Below, in pieces: positions 56,794 through 64,000 of a stretch of 64,000 nt of DNA (position 1 is its first letter; each line of letters starts with the position of its first letter). The notes under the pieces are model-generated. The model made no database searches. It was not told the DNA's origin and saw only the letters and a program-made list of their open reading frames with translations. Source of the stretch: Iodobacter ciconiae (GTDB lineage Bacteria > Pseudomonadota > Gammaproteobacteria > Burkholderiales > Chitinibacteraceae); the NCBI RefSeq assembly GCF_003952345.1, contig NZ_CP034433.1, positions 2,976,001 to 3,040,000 of the forward strand. Reading direction: 5' to 3'. Position numbers and translations under genes: made by a program.

Positions 56794-58833
56794 CTATGCT
56801 ACTTTTGCTGTAAAAATATCTGTATCCAGTGCTGCGTAAATATTTCGTAAGCGCCCATCCATATCCGCCAGCTGCGTGGCGAGCTGCCTGTCCATTTCTT
56901 CCAGCTCTTCGATACGGCCTTCCAGTGTGTCGGTGGCTTTATGGATACGTTTGATGCTTTCCAGGCGGCGGCGTAATTGCAGCTGGTGCTCGCGCACTTG
57001 CGTTTCCATCGGAGCCATCACGGCTTTCAGCCAGTTTTCTACATCGCGGTTGGCAACTTCAAATACATAAAGCACACGGCTGGCGATGGTTTCAAAAAAC
57101 TTGTGCGAGAGCCTGCCCTTGCTGGTAGTGAGCAGGGTGCTGATGGTGTTGAAATGTTCACGGAAAGATTTTTCTAGCCGTGAAATTTCTTTGTGGTATT
57201 TCAGGGTAGAGAAGGGCGGAGGGGTGACGTTGGCCAGACCATGCTCTTCGCTAAATTTTTTGTACATCGCCCCCATCATGGCCTGGATTTCAGTAATCTG
57301 CACCGCAGACTGGCTGATATTGTTATTCACGTCCTTAAAAAATTGATCCATGATGGCGCGCAAGCCGCCTTCACCAAAGGAAAACATGCTGTGATTCATT
57401 TGATTGCGTACCGCTTCGATATTACCCTTCAATACATCAATGCCCAGTAAAGATAGTAATTGATTGGTTTGCTGGCTAAAGATGCTGCGCAGAGCCTGAA
57501 AACGGGCCAGGCCCTGCTCGAATTTGCGTTTATCGGCATGGACTTTGTCCATCATTTGCCCGACTACATCCTGATTTTTACCACGTAAAGCTGATAGCTC
57601 GTTAAGCTGCTCCAGTACGCCGCTACGCCGCACACTAAGAATGGAGCGCATATTCTTTACAATGTCTTCTACCTCGGTGATTGTGCTGTCACGCACAATA
57701 TCTTGCTTGGAAGGAAGCAGTTCATTGGACAGTGCTTCTTCCAGGGCGGTAAGACGCGAGCGGGCAAGCAAATCCACATCCTGATTTACTTTGGCAACCA
57801 GTGCTTTTTGAGCCGAAATAGGATAAACATGGGCAACAGGTACACCAAGCAGCTCTGCCGTAGTGGCAATTTGGTGATCAATCTCGGTTTCGATTTGTTC
57901 GGGGGTTTTTAATTCATCCCACATGCTGTCGATTTTATTAAGTACAGCCAGGCGGCCGCGATTGTTGCCCTTGGCGATATGCGAGCGCCAGATATCAATA
58001 TCAGAGCGGGTTACACCAGTATCTGCCGCCAAAATAAAAAGAATGGCGTGTGCATTAGGTAATAGATTAAGAGTGAGCTCCGGCTCGGTACCAATCGCAT
58101 TCAGGCCCGGGGTGTCTAGGATCACCAAGCCCTGTTTGAGCAGCGGGTGTGGGAAATTAATAACAGCATGCCGCCAGCAGGGAATCTCGATGGTGCCTCG
58201 GGTATCCACTGCAATGAGCTGATCCGGGTCTTCGGCATTGTAAAGGCCATAGCTGGTGGCCTCTGCCACTGACGCGCGGCGTGTGAGACCTACGTGCCGG
58301 AACGATTCAAACATCGCATTTGAATCATTTACGTCTAGTGGAATAGTTTTCCACTCTTCTGGATAGCGGCGGTATTCGCTGGTCGTTACGTTCTGTAAAC
58401 GGGTTTCAATGGGTAATAGCTGAATGGATGGCTCACGCGATGCATCGTAAAGCAGCTCGGTTGGGCACATGGTCGTTCGACCGGCAGAAGAGGGTAAGAT
58501 GCGTTTGCCGTAGTGAGCAAAGAAAATCGCATTGATCAGTTCTGATTTTCCGCGTGAAAATTCGGCAACAAATGCAATATTAAGTTTGTCATCCCGCAGC
58601 TTTTCTATTAATTGGGAGATGCGCAAATTACTTTGTGCATCTTCCAGGTCCTGCTCCGTCAGCCAGCGGGCAAGCTGGCTGATTGATTGGGTTAGTTTGG
58701 CACGCCAAGTGCTGTAGGCCTGGAAATCTCCAACTAAGCGATTGTTGTCACTGGGATCATTTACCGCTAAATCATTTTGATGCAGATAATCGGTGCTCAT
58801 TGCCATCTCTCTATTTGCGTCGCCCGCACTCAT
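56794..58833 (-). CDS. Dynamin-like large GTPase
   Basis: A 679-residue membrane-remodelling type GTPase. GTP-binding motifs: P-loop FVAEFSRGKSELINAIF (near 88-104), a Thr-containing switch (AGRTTMCPTEL), DTPGLNAIG and LNKIDSMWDE. The C-terminal half is helical with coiled coils (EEMDRQLATQLADMDGRLRN) and no obvious membrane span. Bacterial dynamin-like proteins act in membrane repair, division or phage defence; no partner dynamin gene is adjacent. ATGs at 58800 and 58806 are also possible starts. Confidence 0.85.
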   Translation of the reverse strand: MSAGDANREMAMSTDYLHQNDLAVNDPSDNNRLVGDFQAYSTWRAKLTQSISQLARWLTEQDLEDAQSNLRISQLIEKLRDDKLNIAFVAEFSRGKSELINAIFFAHYGKRILPSSAGRTTMCPTELLYDASREPSIQLLPIETRLQNVTTSEYRRYPEEWKTIPLDVNDSNAMFESFRHVGLTRRASVAEATSYGLYNAEDPDQLIAVDTRGTIEIPCWRHAVINFPHPLLKQGLVILDTPGLNAIGTEPELTLNLLPNAHAILFILAADTGVTRSDIDIWRSHIAKGNNRGRLAVLNKIDSMWDELKTPEQIETEIDHQIATTAELLGVPVAHVYPISAQKALVAKVNQDVDLLARSRLTALEEALSNELLPSKQDIVRDSTITEVEDIVKNMRSILSVRRSGVLEQLNELSALRGKNQDVVGQMMDKVHADKRKFEQGLARFQALRSIFSQQTNQLLSLLGIDVLKGNIEAVRNQMNHSMFSFGEGGLRAIMDQFFKDVNNNISQSAVQITEIQAMMGAMYKKFSEEHGLANVTPPPFSTLKYHKEISRLEKSFREHFNTISTLLTTSKGRLSHKFFETIASRVLYVFEVANRDVENWLKAVMAPMETQVREHQLQLRRRLESIKRIHKATDTLEGRIEELEEMDRQLATQLADMDGRLRNIYAALDTDIFTAKVA

Positions 58834-58880
58834 GCAAGCTTTGTAAGTTGTTCTGCTTTAATTGTAATTAACCGAATTAT

Positions 58881-59696
58881 TTAATGCTGGCAATATGGGC
58901 AATAAAATGTACTGCGTTGTCCCTGGCGTATTTGTTTAATTTCAGATTTACAAATACGACATGGCATCCCTGCGCGGCCATATACAAATGCACTGAGCTG
59001 AAAATAACCTGCTTTACCGTCACTATCGACATAATCACGCAGTGTGCTTCCGCCTGCAATAATTGCATCCCCTAGTGTTGCTTTAATTGCATCAATTAAT
59101 TGTGCTGATTCTTGAGCATTTAGGCTATTTGCCGCTCTGTTTGGATTAATTTTTGCTCTGAATAATGATTCGGCTGCATAGATATTGCCTACACCTACCA
59201 CTGTATGATTATCCATCATCGCGAGTTTAATCGCTATTTTCCGACTAGAGTTGGCCGATAGAAGATAATCGGTATTAAATTGCTCAGATAAGGGCTCTGG
59301 TCCTAGTTTTTGTAATAGAGGATGCAGCCCTTTTTCTGCAGCCTGCCATAAGCAAGCGCCAAAGCGGCGAGGATCTCTGTAACGCAAACGTTTGCCATTA
59401 GCCAAAACCAGATCAAAATGATCGTGTTTCTCTGCAGGAAAAGTTTCGGTTAACACGCGTAAATTACCTGACATACCCAGGTGGATAATCAGCGTGCCGT
59501 GCTCAAAATTAAACAGTAAGTATTTTGCACGGCGGCTTACATTAATAATTTCCCGTCCCTTAAGCGTTTGAGCCAGGTCAGCAGGAATGGGCCAGCGAAG
59601 CTTGGCCTGGCGGATAATGATATCCTTGATCACCACGCCCTCAATATGCGATGTAATTCCGCGTAGTGTGGTTTCAACTTCTGGTAATTCTGGCAC
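58881..59696 (-). CDS. mutM: Formamidopyrimidine-DNA glycosylase
   Basis: Removes 8-oxoguanine and FaPy lesions (271 residues). The start is the GTG at 59696: it has AGGAAG 6 bases before it and gives a mature PELPEVETT N-terminus, where Pro1 and Glu2 are catalytic; the frame upstream to 59762 must be ignored. Lys in SRRAKYLLF, GVGNIYAAES and the zinc finger CRICKSE...FYCPYCQ complete the enzyme. Confidence 0.96.
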   Translation of the reverse strand: MPELPEVETTLRGITSHIEGVVIKDIIIRQAKLRWPIPADLAQTLKGREIINVSRRAKYLLFNFEHGTLIIHLGMSGNLRVLTETFPAEKHDHFDLVLANGKRLRYRDPRRFGACLWQAAEKGLHPLLQKLGPEPLSEQFNTDYLLSANSSRKIAIKLAMMDNHTVVGVGNIYAAESLFRAKINPNRAANSLNAQESAQLIDAIKATLGDAIIAGGSTLRDYVDSDGKAGYFQLSAFVYGRAGMPCRICKSEIKQIRQGQRSTFYCPYCQH

Positions 59697-59940
59697 TTTG
59701 TCTTCCTGTGAGCGGGCTGGATACAGGGCCGGGCCGGGGCTTGCCGGTGTGAAAATAATCAATAAACTATTGGGTAATGATTTGTTTTATAAGAAATAAT
59801 TGTTTTGTATCTACCGGGCTAATCATTTATTTTTACATGGCTTACTATGCGTTTTGGTTAAAGTAAGCGCAAGACAAGCTATTACTATCCGAAATATCCG
59901 AGTTAATATGGAATGATTACAGACGTTACTGGATTGTGCC

Positions 59941-61707
59941 ATGCCCGTCCCTTTTCGACACTATGCTCTTTGCGTACTTATTAGTGGTTTATTTTTGAGT
60001 GGCTGCGCCTCTGTGCCCGTAGTACCTGTGTCTGGTGACGTCACTAGTGAGCTTGCCGAGGCTGTAGGCGATGCCGAGTCTGTAAGGGATGAAAGTTTTG
60101 CCCCTGAAACTTTATCGCGTTTACCGCTGACGAATGATCTATTACTACGTTTTTTGGTGGCAGATCTTTCTTTACAGCGTGGCCGTACGGCTTTGTCAGC
60201 ACAAACCTGGTATGACCTCGCTAACCGTACGCGTGATCCTCGGGTGGCGCGCCGGGCAACGGAGGTTGCTGTTGGGGCGGGGCAACTGGGGCTTGCTCAG
60301 GAAATGGCACAGCAATGGATTACTGCGGCACCAAATTCGGTTGGTGCGCGGCAAATATTGCTAACTTTACTGATTCGCGCCGACAGGGTTGAAGAAGCGC
60401 GTCCGCATATCGAGGCATTGCTTGCGGCAAGGCCCGAAGAAGCACCTGCGTTTTTTATGCAAATGCACCTGCTCTGGGATAAAAATAGCGACAGAAAAGC
60501 CGGCTGGGTACTTACTGACGAGTTAACGCAAAAATACCCGCAGCTGCCAGAGGCGCACTTCGCCCGCGCCGTGGCGATGGCAAATCAGGAGCATTTTAAT
60601 GATGCAATTGCAGAATTGGACCGTGCTCTGGCTAGTCGGCCCAATTGGGAAGCGGTGATTCAATATAAAGCCCAGCTTTTGTCGAATCAATCGCCAGCGA
60701 GCAGTATTGAGTTTTTACAAAAAGCGATAAAAGATAACCCGATGTCGCTGGGTCTGCGTAATACGCTGGCGCGTGAGCTGGTTGTGGCCCAGCGTTTACC
60801 TGAGGCCAATCAGGTTTATCAGGAAGTGTTGAATCTGCAAGGAAGCAATTTAGATGCTTTAGTTGGCACCGGTCTCATCGCTTTGCAGCAGCGCGATTTA
60901 GATACGGCCTACCGTAATTTGAATGCGGCGATTGCGCAAAACCCGCGTAATGCAGATAACTTACGTTATTACCTGGGGCAGGTTTCCGAAGAGCGTTATC
61001 GCTTTGATGATGCACTGAGCTGGTATAGCCAGGTGGGAGGGGAGTTTGCGCTCTCTGCTAAAAAGCGTTTGCCCCGGGTCTATGCTCGCTTGGGTAAAAT
61101 GGATGACGCGAGAAAAGCCATTACCGCATTGCCTGCAGATACTGAGCAGCTGCGGATTGAACATATTCAGATGGATGCTCAGCTATGGCGTGAGGCACGG
61201 GATTTTAAAAAGGGTGTGGATACTTTAAGTAAAGGTATTGTAACTTATCCACAGTCAGTCGATTTAATCTACGATCGTGCGTTAATGGCTGATATGCAAG
61301 GTGATTATGCCTTGGCTGAAAGTGATCTGCGTAAATATGTAGCACTGTTGCCAGCAAATGCTCAGGGAATAAATGCTCTGGGTTATACCTTGCTAACGCG
61401 CACGAGCAAATTAGCAGAAGCCGAAAAGTTGCTTGAGCAAGCGATTGCATTAGAGCCAGATAGTCCGGCCATTTTGGATAGCTTGGGCTGGCTGCGTTTC
61501 AAGCAGGGTAAAATGCAGCAGGCAAAAGATCTGCTGCAACGCGCTTACAGTAAATTATCAGAGCCGGATGTAGCAGCCCACCTGGCCGAGGTACTGTGGT
61601 TGCTTGGGGATAGGGCTGAGGCAAAAAAAATTGTGGATGCAGCTATCTTAATTGATGCAAAAAATGAAGCGCTGCTCGAAGTGATTTCCCGTCTGAGCAT
61701 CCGCTAA
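59941..61707 (+). CDS. Tetratricopeptide-repeat outer-membrane lipoprotein
   Basis: A 588-residue exported protein with lipobox FLSGCAS at residue 22 and about a dozen TPR-like helical pairs (for example LPEAHFARAVAMANQEHFNDAIAELDRAL and PAILDSLGWLRFKQGKMQQA). TPR lipoproteins in this place before lolB are common in betaproteobacteria; the exact role is unknown. Its TAA overlaps the lolB ATG (TAATG), which suggests a link with lipoprotein sorting or envelope assembly. Confidence 0.88.
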   Translation: MPVPFRHYALCVLISGLFLSGCASVPVVPVSGDVTSELAEAVGDAESVRDESFAPETLSRLPLTNDLLLRFLVADLSLQRGRTALSAQTWYDLANRTRDPRVARRATEVAVGAGQLGLAQEMAQQWITAAPNSVGARQILLTLLIRADRVEEARPHIEALLAARPEEAPAFFMQMHLLWDKNSDRKAGWVLTDELTQKYPQLPEAHFARAVAMANQEHFNDAIAELDRALASRPNWEAVIQYKAQLLSNQSPASSIEFLQKAIKDNPMSLGLRNTLARELVVAQRLPEANQVYQEVLNLQGSNLDALVGTGLIALQQRDLDTAYRNLNAAIAQNPRNADNLRYYLGQVSEERYRFDDALSWYSQVGGEFALSAKKRLPRVYARLGKMDDARKAITALPADTEQLRIEHIQMDAQLWREARDFKKGVDTLSKGIVTYPQSVDLIYDRALMADMQGDYALAESDLRKYVALLPANAQGINALGYTLLTRTSKLAEAEKLLEQAIALEPDSPAILDSLGWLRFKQGKMQQAKDLLQRAYSKLSEPDVAAHLAEVLWLLGDRAEAKKIVDAAILIDAKNEALLEVISRLSIR

Positions 61708-62234
61708 TGCGCTTATGGTTGGTTTTACTGCTTTTGTTAAATGCCTGCAGCTCAGTGCCTCAGGCTCCCCGCTCTGGTTATTCTGCAAGTGGACGTGTGG
61801 CTTTAAAAATTGCCAATGAAAGGCATTATGCACAATTTGACTGGCATCAGCTGAATGAGCAGAGCGAGCTTTTATTGTCCGGGCCGCTGGGGCAAACTGC
61901 GGCCGAGCTGCGTTTTAGTCCGGGTAGTGCCAGCTTGCGCGATGCTTATCAGCGTGAAACCAAAGCAAATTCTGCTGATGAGCTAATCGCAGAGGCATTG
62001 GGCTGGCCCTTACCGGTGTCGGGTTTACGCTGGTGGCTGCGTGGCGAGGCTGACCCGGAACTTGCTATCACGAGCCAGAGCAACACGGAAAATGGCCGGT
62101 TGCTCTTGCAATCGGGCTGGAAAATAGAAAGCAGTGATTACCGCGGACAACCTAGCTTGCCGTATAGATTAACCCTGAGCCGTAGTGATTTAGAAATGAA
62201 AGTCGTGATAAGCGAATGGCAATGGAATCCTTAG
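61707..62234 (+). CDS. lolB: Outer-membrane lipoprotein receptor LolB
   Basis: Accepts lipoproteins from LolA and inserts them into the outer membrane (175 residues). Lipobox LLLNACSS at residue 14, then YSASGRVALKIANERHYAQFDW and LLLSGPLGQTAAEL, the LolB barrel start. ALGWPLPVSGLRWWLRG carries the conserved region before the helix. Translation is coupled to the TPR gene; the last 19 bases overlap ispE. Confidence 0.92.
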   Translation: MRLWLVLLLLLNACSSVPQAPRSGYSASGRVALKIANERHYAQFDWHQLNEQSELLLSGPLGQTAAELRFSPGSASLRDAYQRETKANSADELIAEALGWPLPVSGLRWWLRGEADPELAITSQSNTENGRLLLQSGWKIESSDYRGQPSLPYRLTLSRSDLEMKVVISEWQWNP

Positions 62235-63073
62235 ATAGTGGCTGGCAGGATTTTCCTGCACCAGCCAAGCTCAATCTTTTTTTGCATATTGTGGGGCGGC
62301 GAAGCGATGGCTATCACCTGCTGCAATCTGTTTTTCAGCTAATTGATCTGGCTGATACCGTTAGCTTGCGCGTGAGTGAAGGCGGAGAAATCCAGCATCT
62401 GAATCCTTTGCCCGGCGTGCCGGCAGAGAGCGATTTAACCGTGCGGGCGGCACGCTTACTGCAAAAAGCAACAGGCTGCAGTAAAGGGGTGGATATCCGT
62501 GTGGAAAAGCGTCTGCCCATCGGGGGAGGGGTGGGAGGAGGCAGCTCGGATGCTGCAACGGTGATGCTGGCCCTTAATCGTTTGTGGCAATTGAACTTGA
62601 CACGCAGCAAGCTGATGGAGCTGGGCTTGAGTCTTGGTGCAGATGTACCGTTTTTTATTTTTGGCGAATCTGCTTTTGTAGAGGGAATTGGTGAAATAAT
62701 GACGTCAGTGGCCACGCCGGATGCTGCTTTTGTTATTCTTCATCCGCCCGTTCATGTACCGACACCACAAATTTTTTCAGACCCTGACTTGACAAGAAAT
62801 ACCGTGCCGATTAGAGTTCGCCACTTCGACAGTGCCGTTACCCGAAATGATCTGGAATACGTGGCCTGTAAGAATCATCCGGAAATACGCGAAAACATTA
62901 TGTGGCTTAGCCAGTATGCAGATGCAAGGATGACTGGTTCGGGTAGTTGTGTTTTTGCAAGTTTTTCTTCACCCAACGAAGCAAACCGTGTAATATACGA
63001 CCTGCCAAAAAATATGACCGGATATGTTGCAAGGTCATTAAGTAAGCATCCATTACATGAATTTGCCGAGTAA
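62216..63073 (+). CDS. ispE: 4-diphosphocytidyl-2-C-methyl-D-erythritol kinase
   Basis: GHMP kinase of the MEP isoprenoid pathway (285 residues). PAPAKLNLFLHIVGRRSDGYH, the ATP loop PIGGGVGGGSSDAATVM and the C-terminal MTGSGSCVFASF are intact. It starts inside lolB and is followed by tRNA-Gln and prs, a gene order conserved across betaproteobacteria. Confidence 0.96.
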   Translation: MAMESLDSGWQDFPAPAKLNLFLHIVGRRSDGYHLLQSVFQLIDLADTVSLRVSEGGEIQHLNPLPGVPAESDLTVRAARLLQKATGCSKGVDIRVEKRLPIGGGVGGGSSDAATVMLALNRLWQLNLTRSKLMELGLSLGADVPFFIFGESAFVEGIGEIMTSVATPDAAFVILHPPVHVPTPQIFSDPDLTRNTVPIRVRHFDSAVTRNDLEYVACKNHPEIRENIMWLSQYADARMTGSGSCVFASFSSPNEANRVIYDLPKNMTGYVARSLSKHPLHEFAE

Positions 63074-63088
63074 TTAGGCAGTTTCATT

Positions 63089-63165
63089 AGGGGAGTCGCC
63101 AAGTTGGTTAAGGCATCGGATTTTGATTCCGACATGCGAAGGTTCGAATCCTTCTTCCCCTGCCA
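63089..63165 (+). tRNA. tRNA-Gln (anticodon TTG)
   Basis: Acceptor AGGGGAG pairs with TTCCCCT, discriminator G, encoded CCA (63163-63165). Anticodon arm TCGGA-TTTTGAT-TCCGA gives TTG, reading CAA. T-arm GAAGG-TTCGAAT-CCTTC. Confidence 0.95.
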
Positions 63166-63180
63166 ATCATTCTCAGAGAA

Positions 63181-63208
63181 GCGTGTAATTTAAAAATTAC
63201 ACGCTTTT
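63181..63208 (+). terminator. Terminator-like hairpin between tRNA-Gln and prs
   Basis: GCGTGTAATTT and AAATTACACGC form an 11-bp stem followed by TTTTCG, 20 bases before the prs ATG. It probably ends the ispE-tRNA transcript or attenuates prs. Confidence 0.7.
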
Positions 63209-63228
63209 CGTCATTCTGGAATACGGAA

Positions 63229-64000
63229 ATGGCTTACGATAGTCTCATGGTGTTCACTGGTAACGCTAACCCGAAACTTGCTGATAGCGTAGTTAATCAC
63301 CTGGACATCTCGATCGGCCGCGCCACGGTTGGTCGATTCTCGGACGGTGAAGTAACCGTTGAGCTGCTGGAAAACGTTCGCGGTCGCGACGTTTTTGTTT
63401 TGCAGTCCACTTGTGTACCAACCAACGATAATCTGATGGAAGTCATGCTGATGGTTGATGCACTGAAACGTGCATCGGCTGGTCGCATTACTGCTGCGAT
63501 TCCTTACCTCGGGTATTCCCGTCAGGATCGTCGTCCACGTTCTGCTCGTGTGCCTATTTCTGCCAAAGTGGTTGCAAATATGCTAACCGTGGCCGGGGTA
63601 GACCGTGTACTGACTGTAGATGTACACGCAGATCAAATTCAGGGGTTTTTCGATATCCCCGTAGATAACATCTACTCTACACCGGTATTGCTGTCGGATA
63701 TCCGCGAAAAGCGCTATGAAAACCTGATGGTCGTCAGCCCGGACGTAGGCGGTGTGCTGCGTGCCCGCGCCATGGCGAAGCAATTGGGTGTGGATATGGC
63801 AATTATCGATAAGCGTCGCCCTAAGGCTGGCGTTGCCGAAGTTATGCACATTATCGGTGATGTTAAAGACCGCACCTGTGTGATTATCGATGACATGATC
63901 GATACCGCCAACACGCTGTGTAAAGCTGCGCAAGCCTTGAAGCAGCATGGTGCGAAACGTGTATTGGCTTACGCTACTCACGCGGTATTCTCCGGCGCTG
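63229..64000 (+). CDS. prs: Ribose-phosphate pyrophosphokinase (3' end outside window)
   Basis: Makes PRPP from ribose 5-phosphate and ATP. The first 257 codons are present. [19 protein letters not shown] opens it; [48 protein letters not shown] (catalytic loop) and the PRPP-binding [13 protein letters not shown] are intact. GGA lies about 9 bases before the ATG. PRPP is used by PyrE, encoded at the other end of the window. Confidence 0.96.
   Translation, partial: MAYDSLMVFTGNANPKLADSVVNHLDISIGRATVGRFSDGEVTVELLENVRGRDVFVLQSTCVPTNDNLMEVMLMVDALKRASAGRITAAIPYLGYSRQDRRPRSARVPISAKVVANMLTVAGVDRVLTVDVHADQIQGFFDIPVDNIYSTPVLLSDIREKRYENLMVVSPDVGGVLRARAMAKQLGVDMAIIDKRRPKAGVAEVMHIIGDVKDRTCVIIDDMIDTANTLCKAAQALKQHGAKRVLAYATHAVFSGA

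Noticed and set aside
61245..61253. Single DnaA box in the TPR lipoprotein gene
   Set aside because: Isolated and inside coding sequence, expected by chance.

Overview
The window reads as chromosomal DNA of a Gram-negative betaproteobacterium, most likely of the order Neisseriales (Chromobacteriaceae type; an Iodobacter-like genome would fit, but that is inference from gene content). Evidence includes the order zapB-zapA-6S RNA-fau, the order TPR lipoprotein-lolB-ispE-tRNA-Gln-prs, lipopolysaccharide core genes (waaA, waaC), outer-membrane lipoprotein sorting (lolB), type IV pilins with sigma-54 promoters, and a PTS EIIA-HPr-EI fusion. Genes are dense and mostly housekeeping. No phage, insertion sequence, CRISPR array or plasmid backbone was seen.

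Layout. 0-13.4 kb: DUF4124 fragment, pyrE, xth, an AmpG-like permease, fadH, a PspC protein, a glucose PTS (ptsG plus the EIIA-HPr-EI fusion), fau, 6S RNA, zapA, zapB-like, rbgA. 13.4-13.7 kb: a cluster of four perfect DnaA boxes next to AT-rich DNA. 13.7-26.2 kb: an AT-rich TlpA-like thioredoxin, hemL, a CYTH-hemJ-M48 peptidase-rubredoxin operon, thiD, an AraC regulator, VanY, parC, an EamA transporter, waaA-waaC. 26.5-29.7 kb: cobT-cobC-cobS. 29.7-33.1 kb: an anaerobic ribonucleotide reductase locus in which the glycyl-radical domain is a separate 59-residue gene between nrdD and nrdG, behind a promoter with an FNR box and two NrdR boxes. 33-40.2 kb: SulP transporter, LysR/TDT pair, proQ, and an operon of hemerythrin, NnrS and phosphopantetheinyl transferase with an Rrf2/IscR-like operator. 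40.4-49.7 kb: parE, comM, an AlgZ/AlgR-type two-component pair, a pseudouridine synthase, an EAL phosphodiesterase, rlmH, maf. 49.8-53.1 kb: tRNA-Thr, two type IV pilins and an O-antigen-ligase-family enzyme. 53.2-64 kb: cysD-cysN, cutC, a dynamin-like GTPase, mutM, TPR lipoprotein, lolB, ispE, tRNA-Gln and the start of prs.

The most notable signals are: (1) the split anaerobic ribonucleotide reductase; (2) four parS-like ParB sites, one inside parC and three abutting or overlapping the start codons of parC, parE and an AraC gene, which together with the DnaA-box cluster suggest an origin-proximal segment; (3) a family of short interspersed elements with 13-15 bp terminal inverted repeats rich in CTCTGTG, found at gene 3' ends and inside the cob, cysDN and nrdD operons; (4) candidate regulatory sites (FNR/NrdR, IscR-like, sigma-54). 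Product calls rest on reading translated motifs; no database search was possible.
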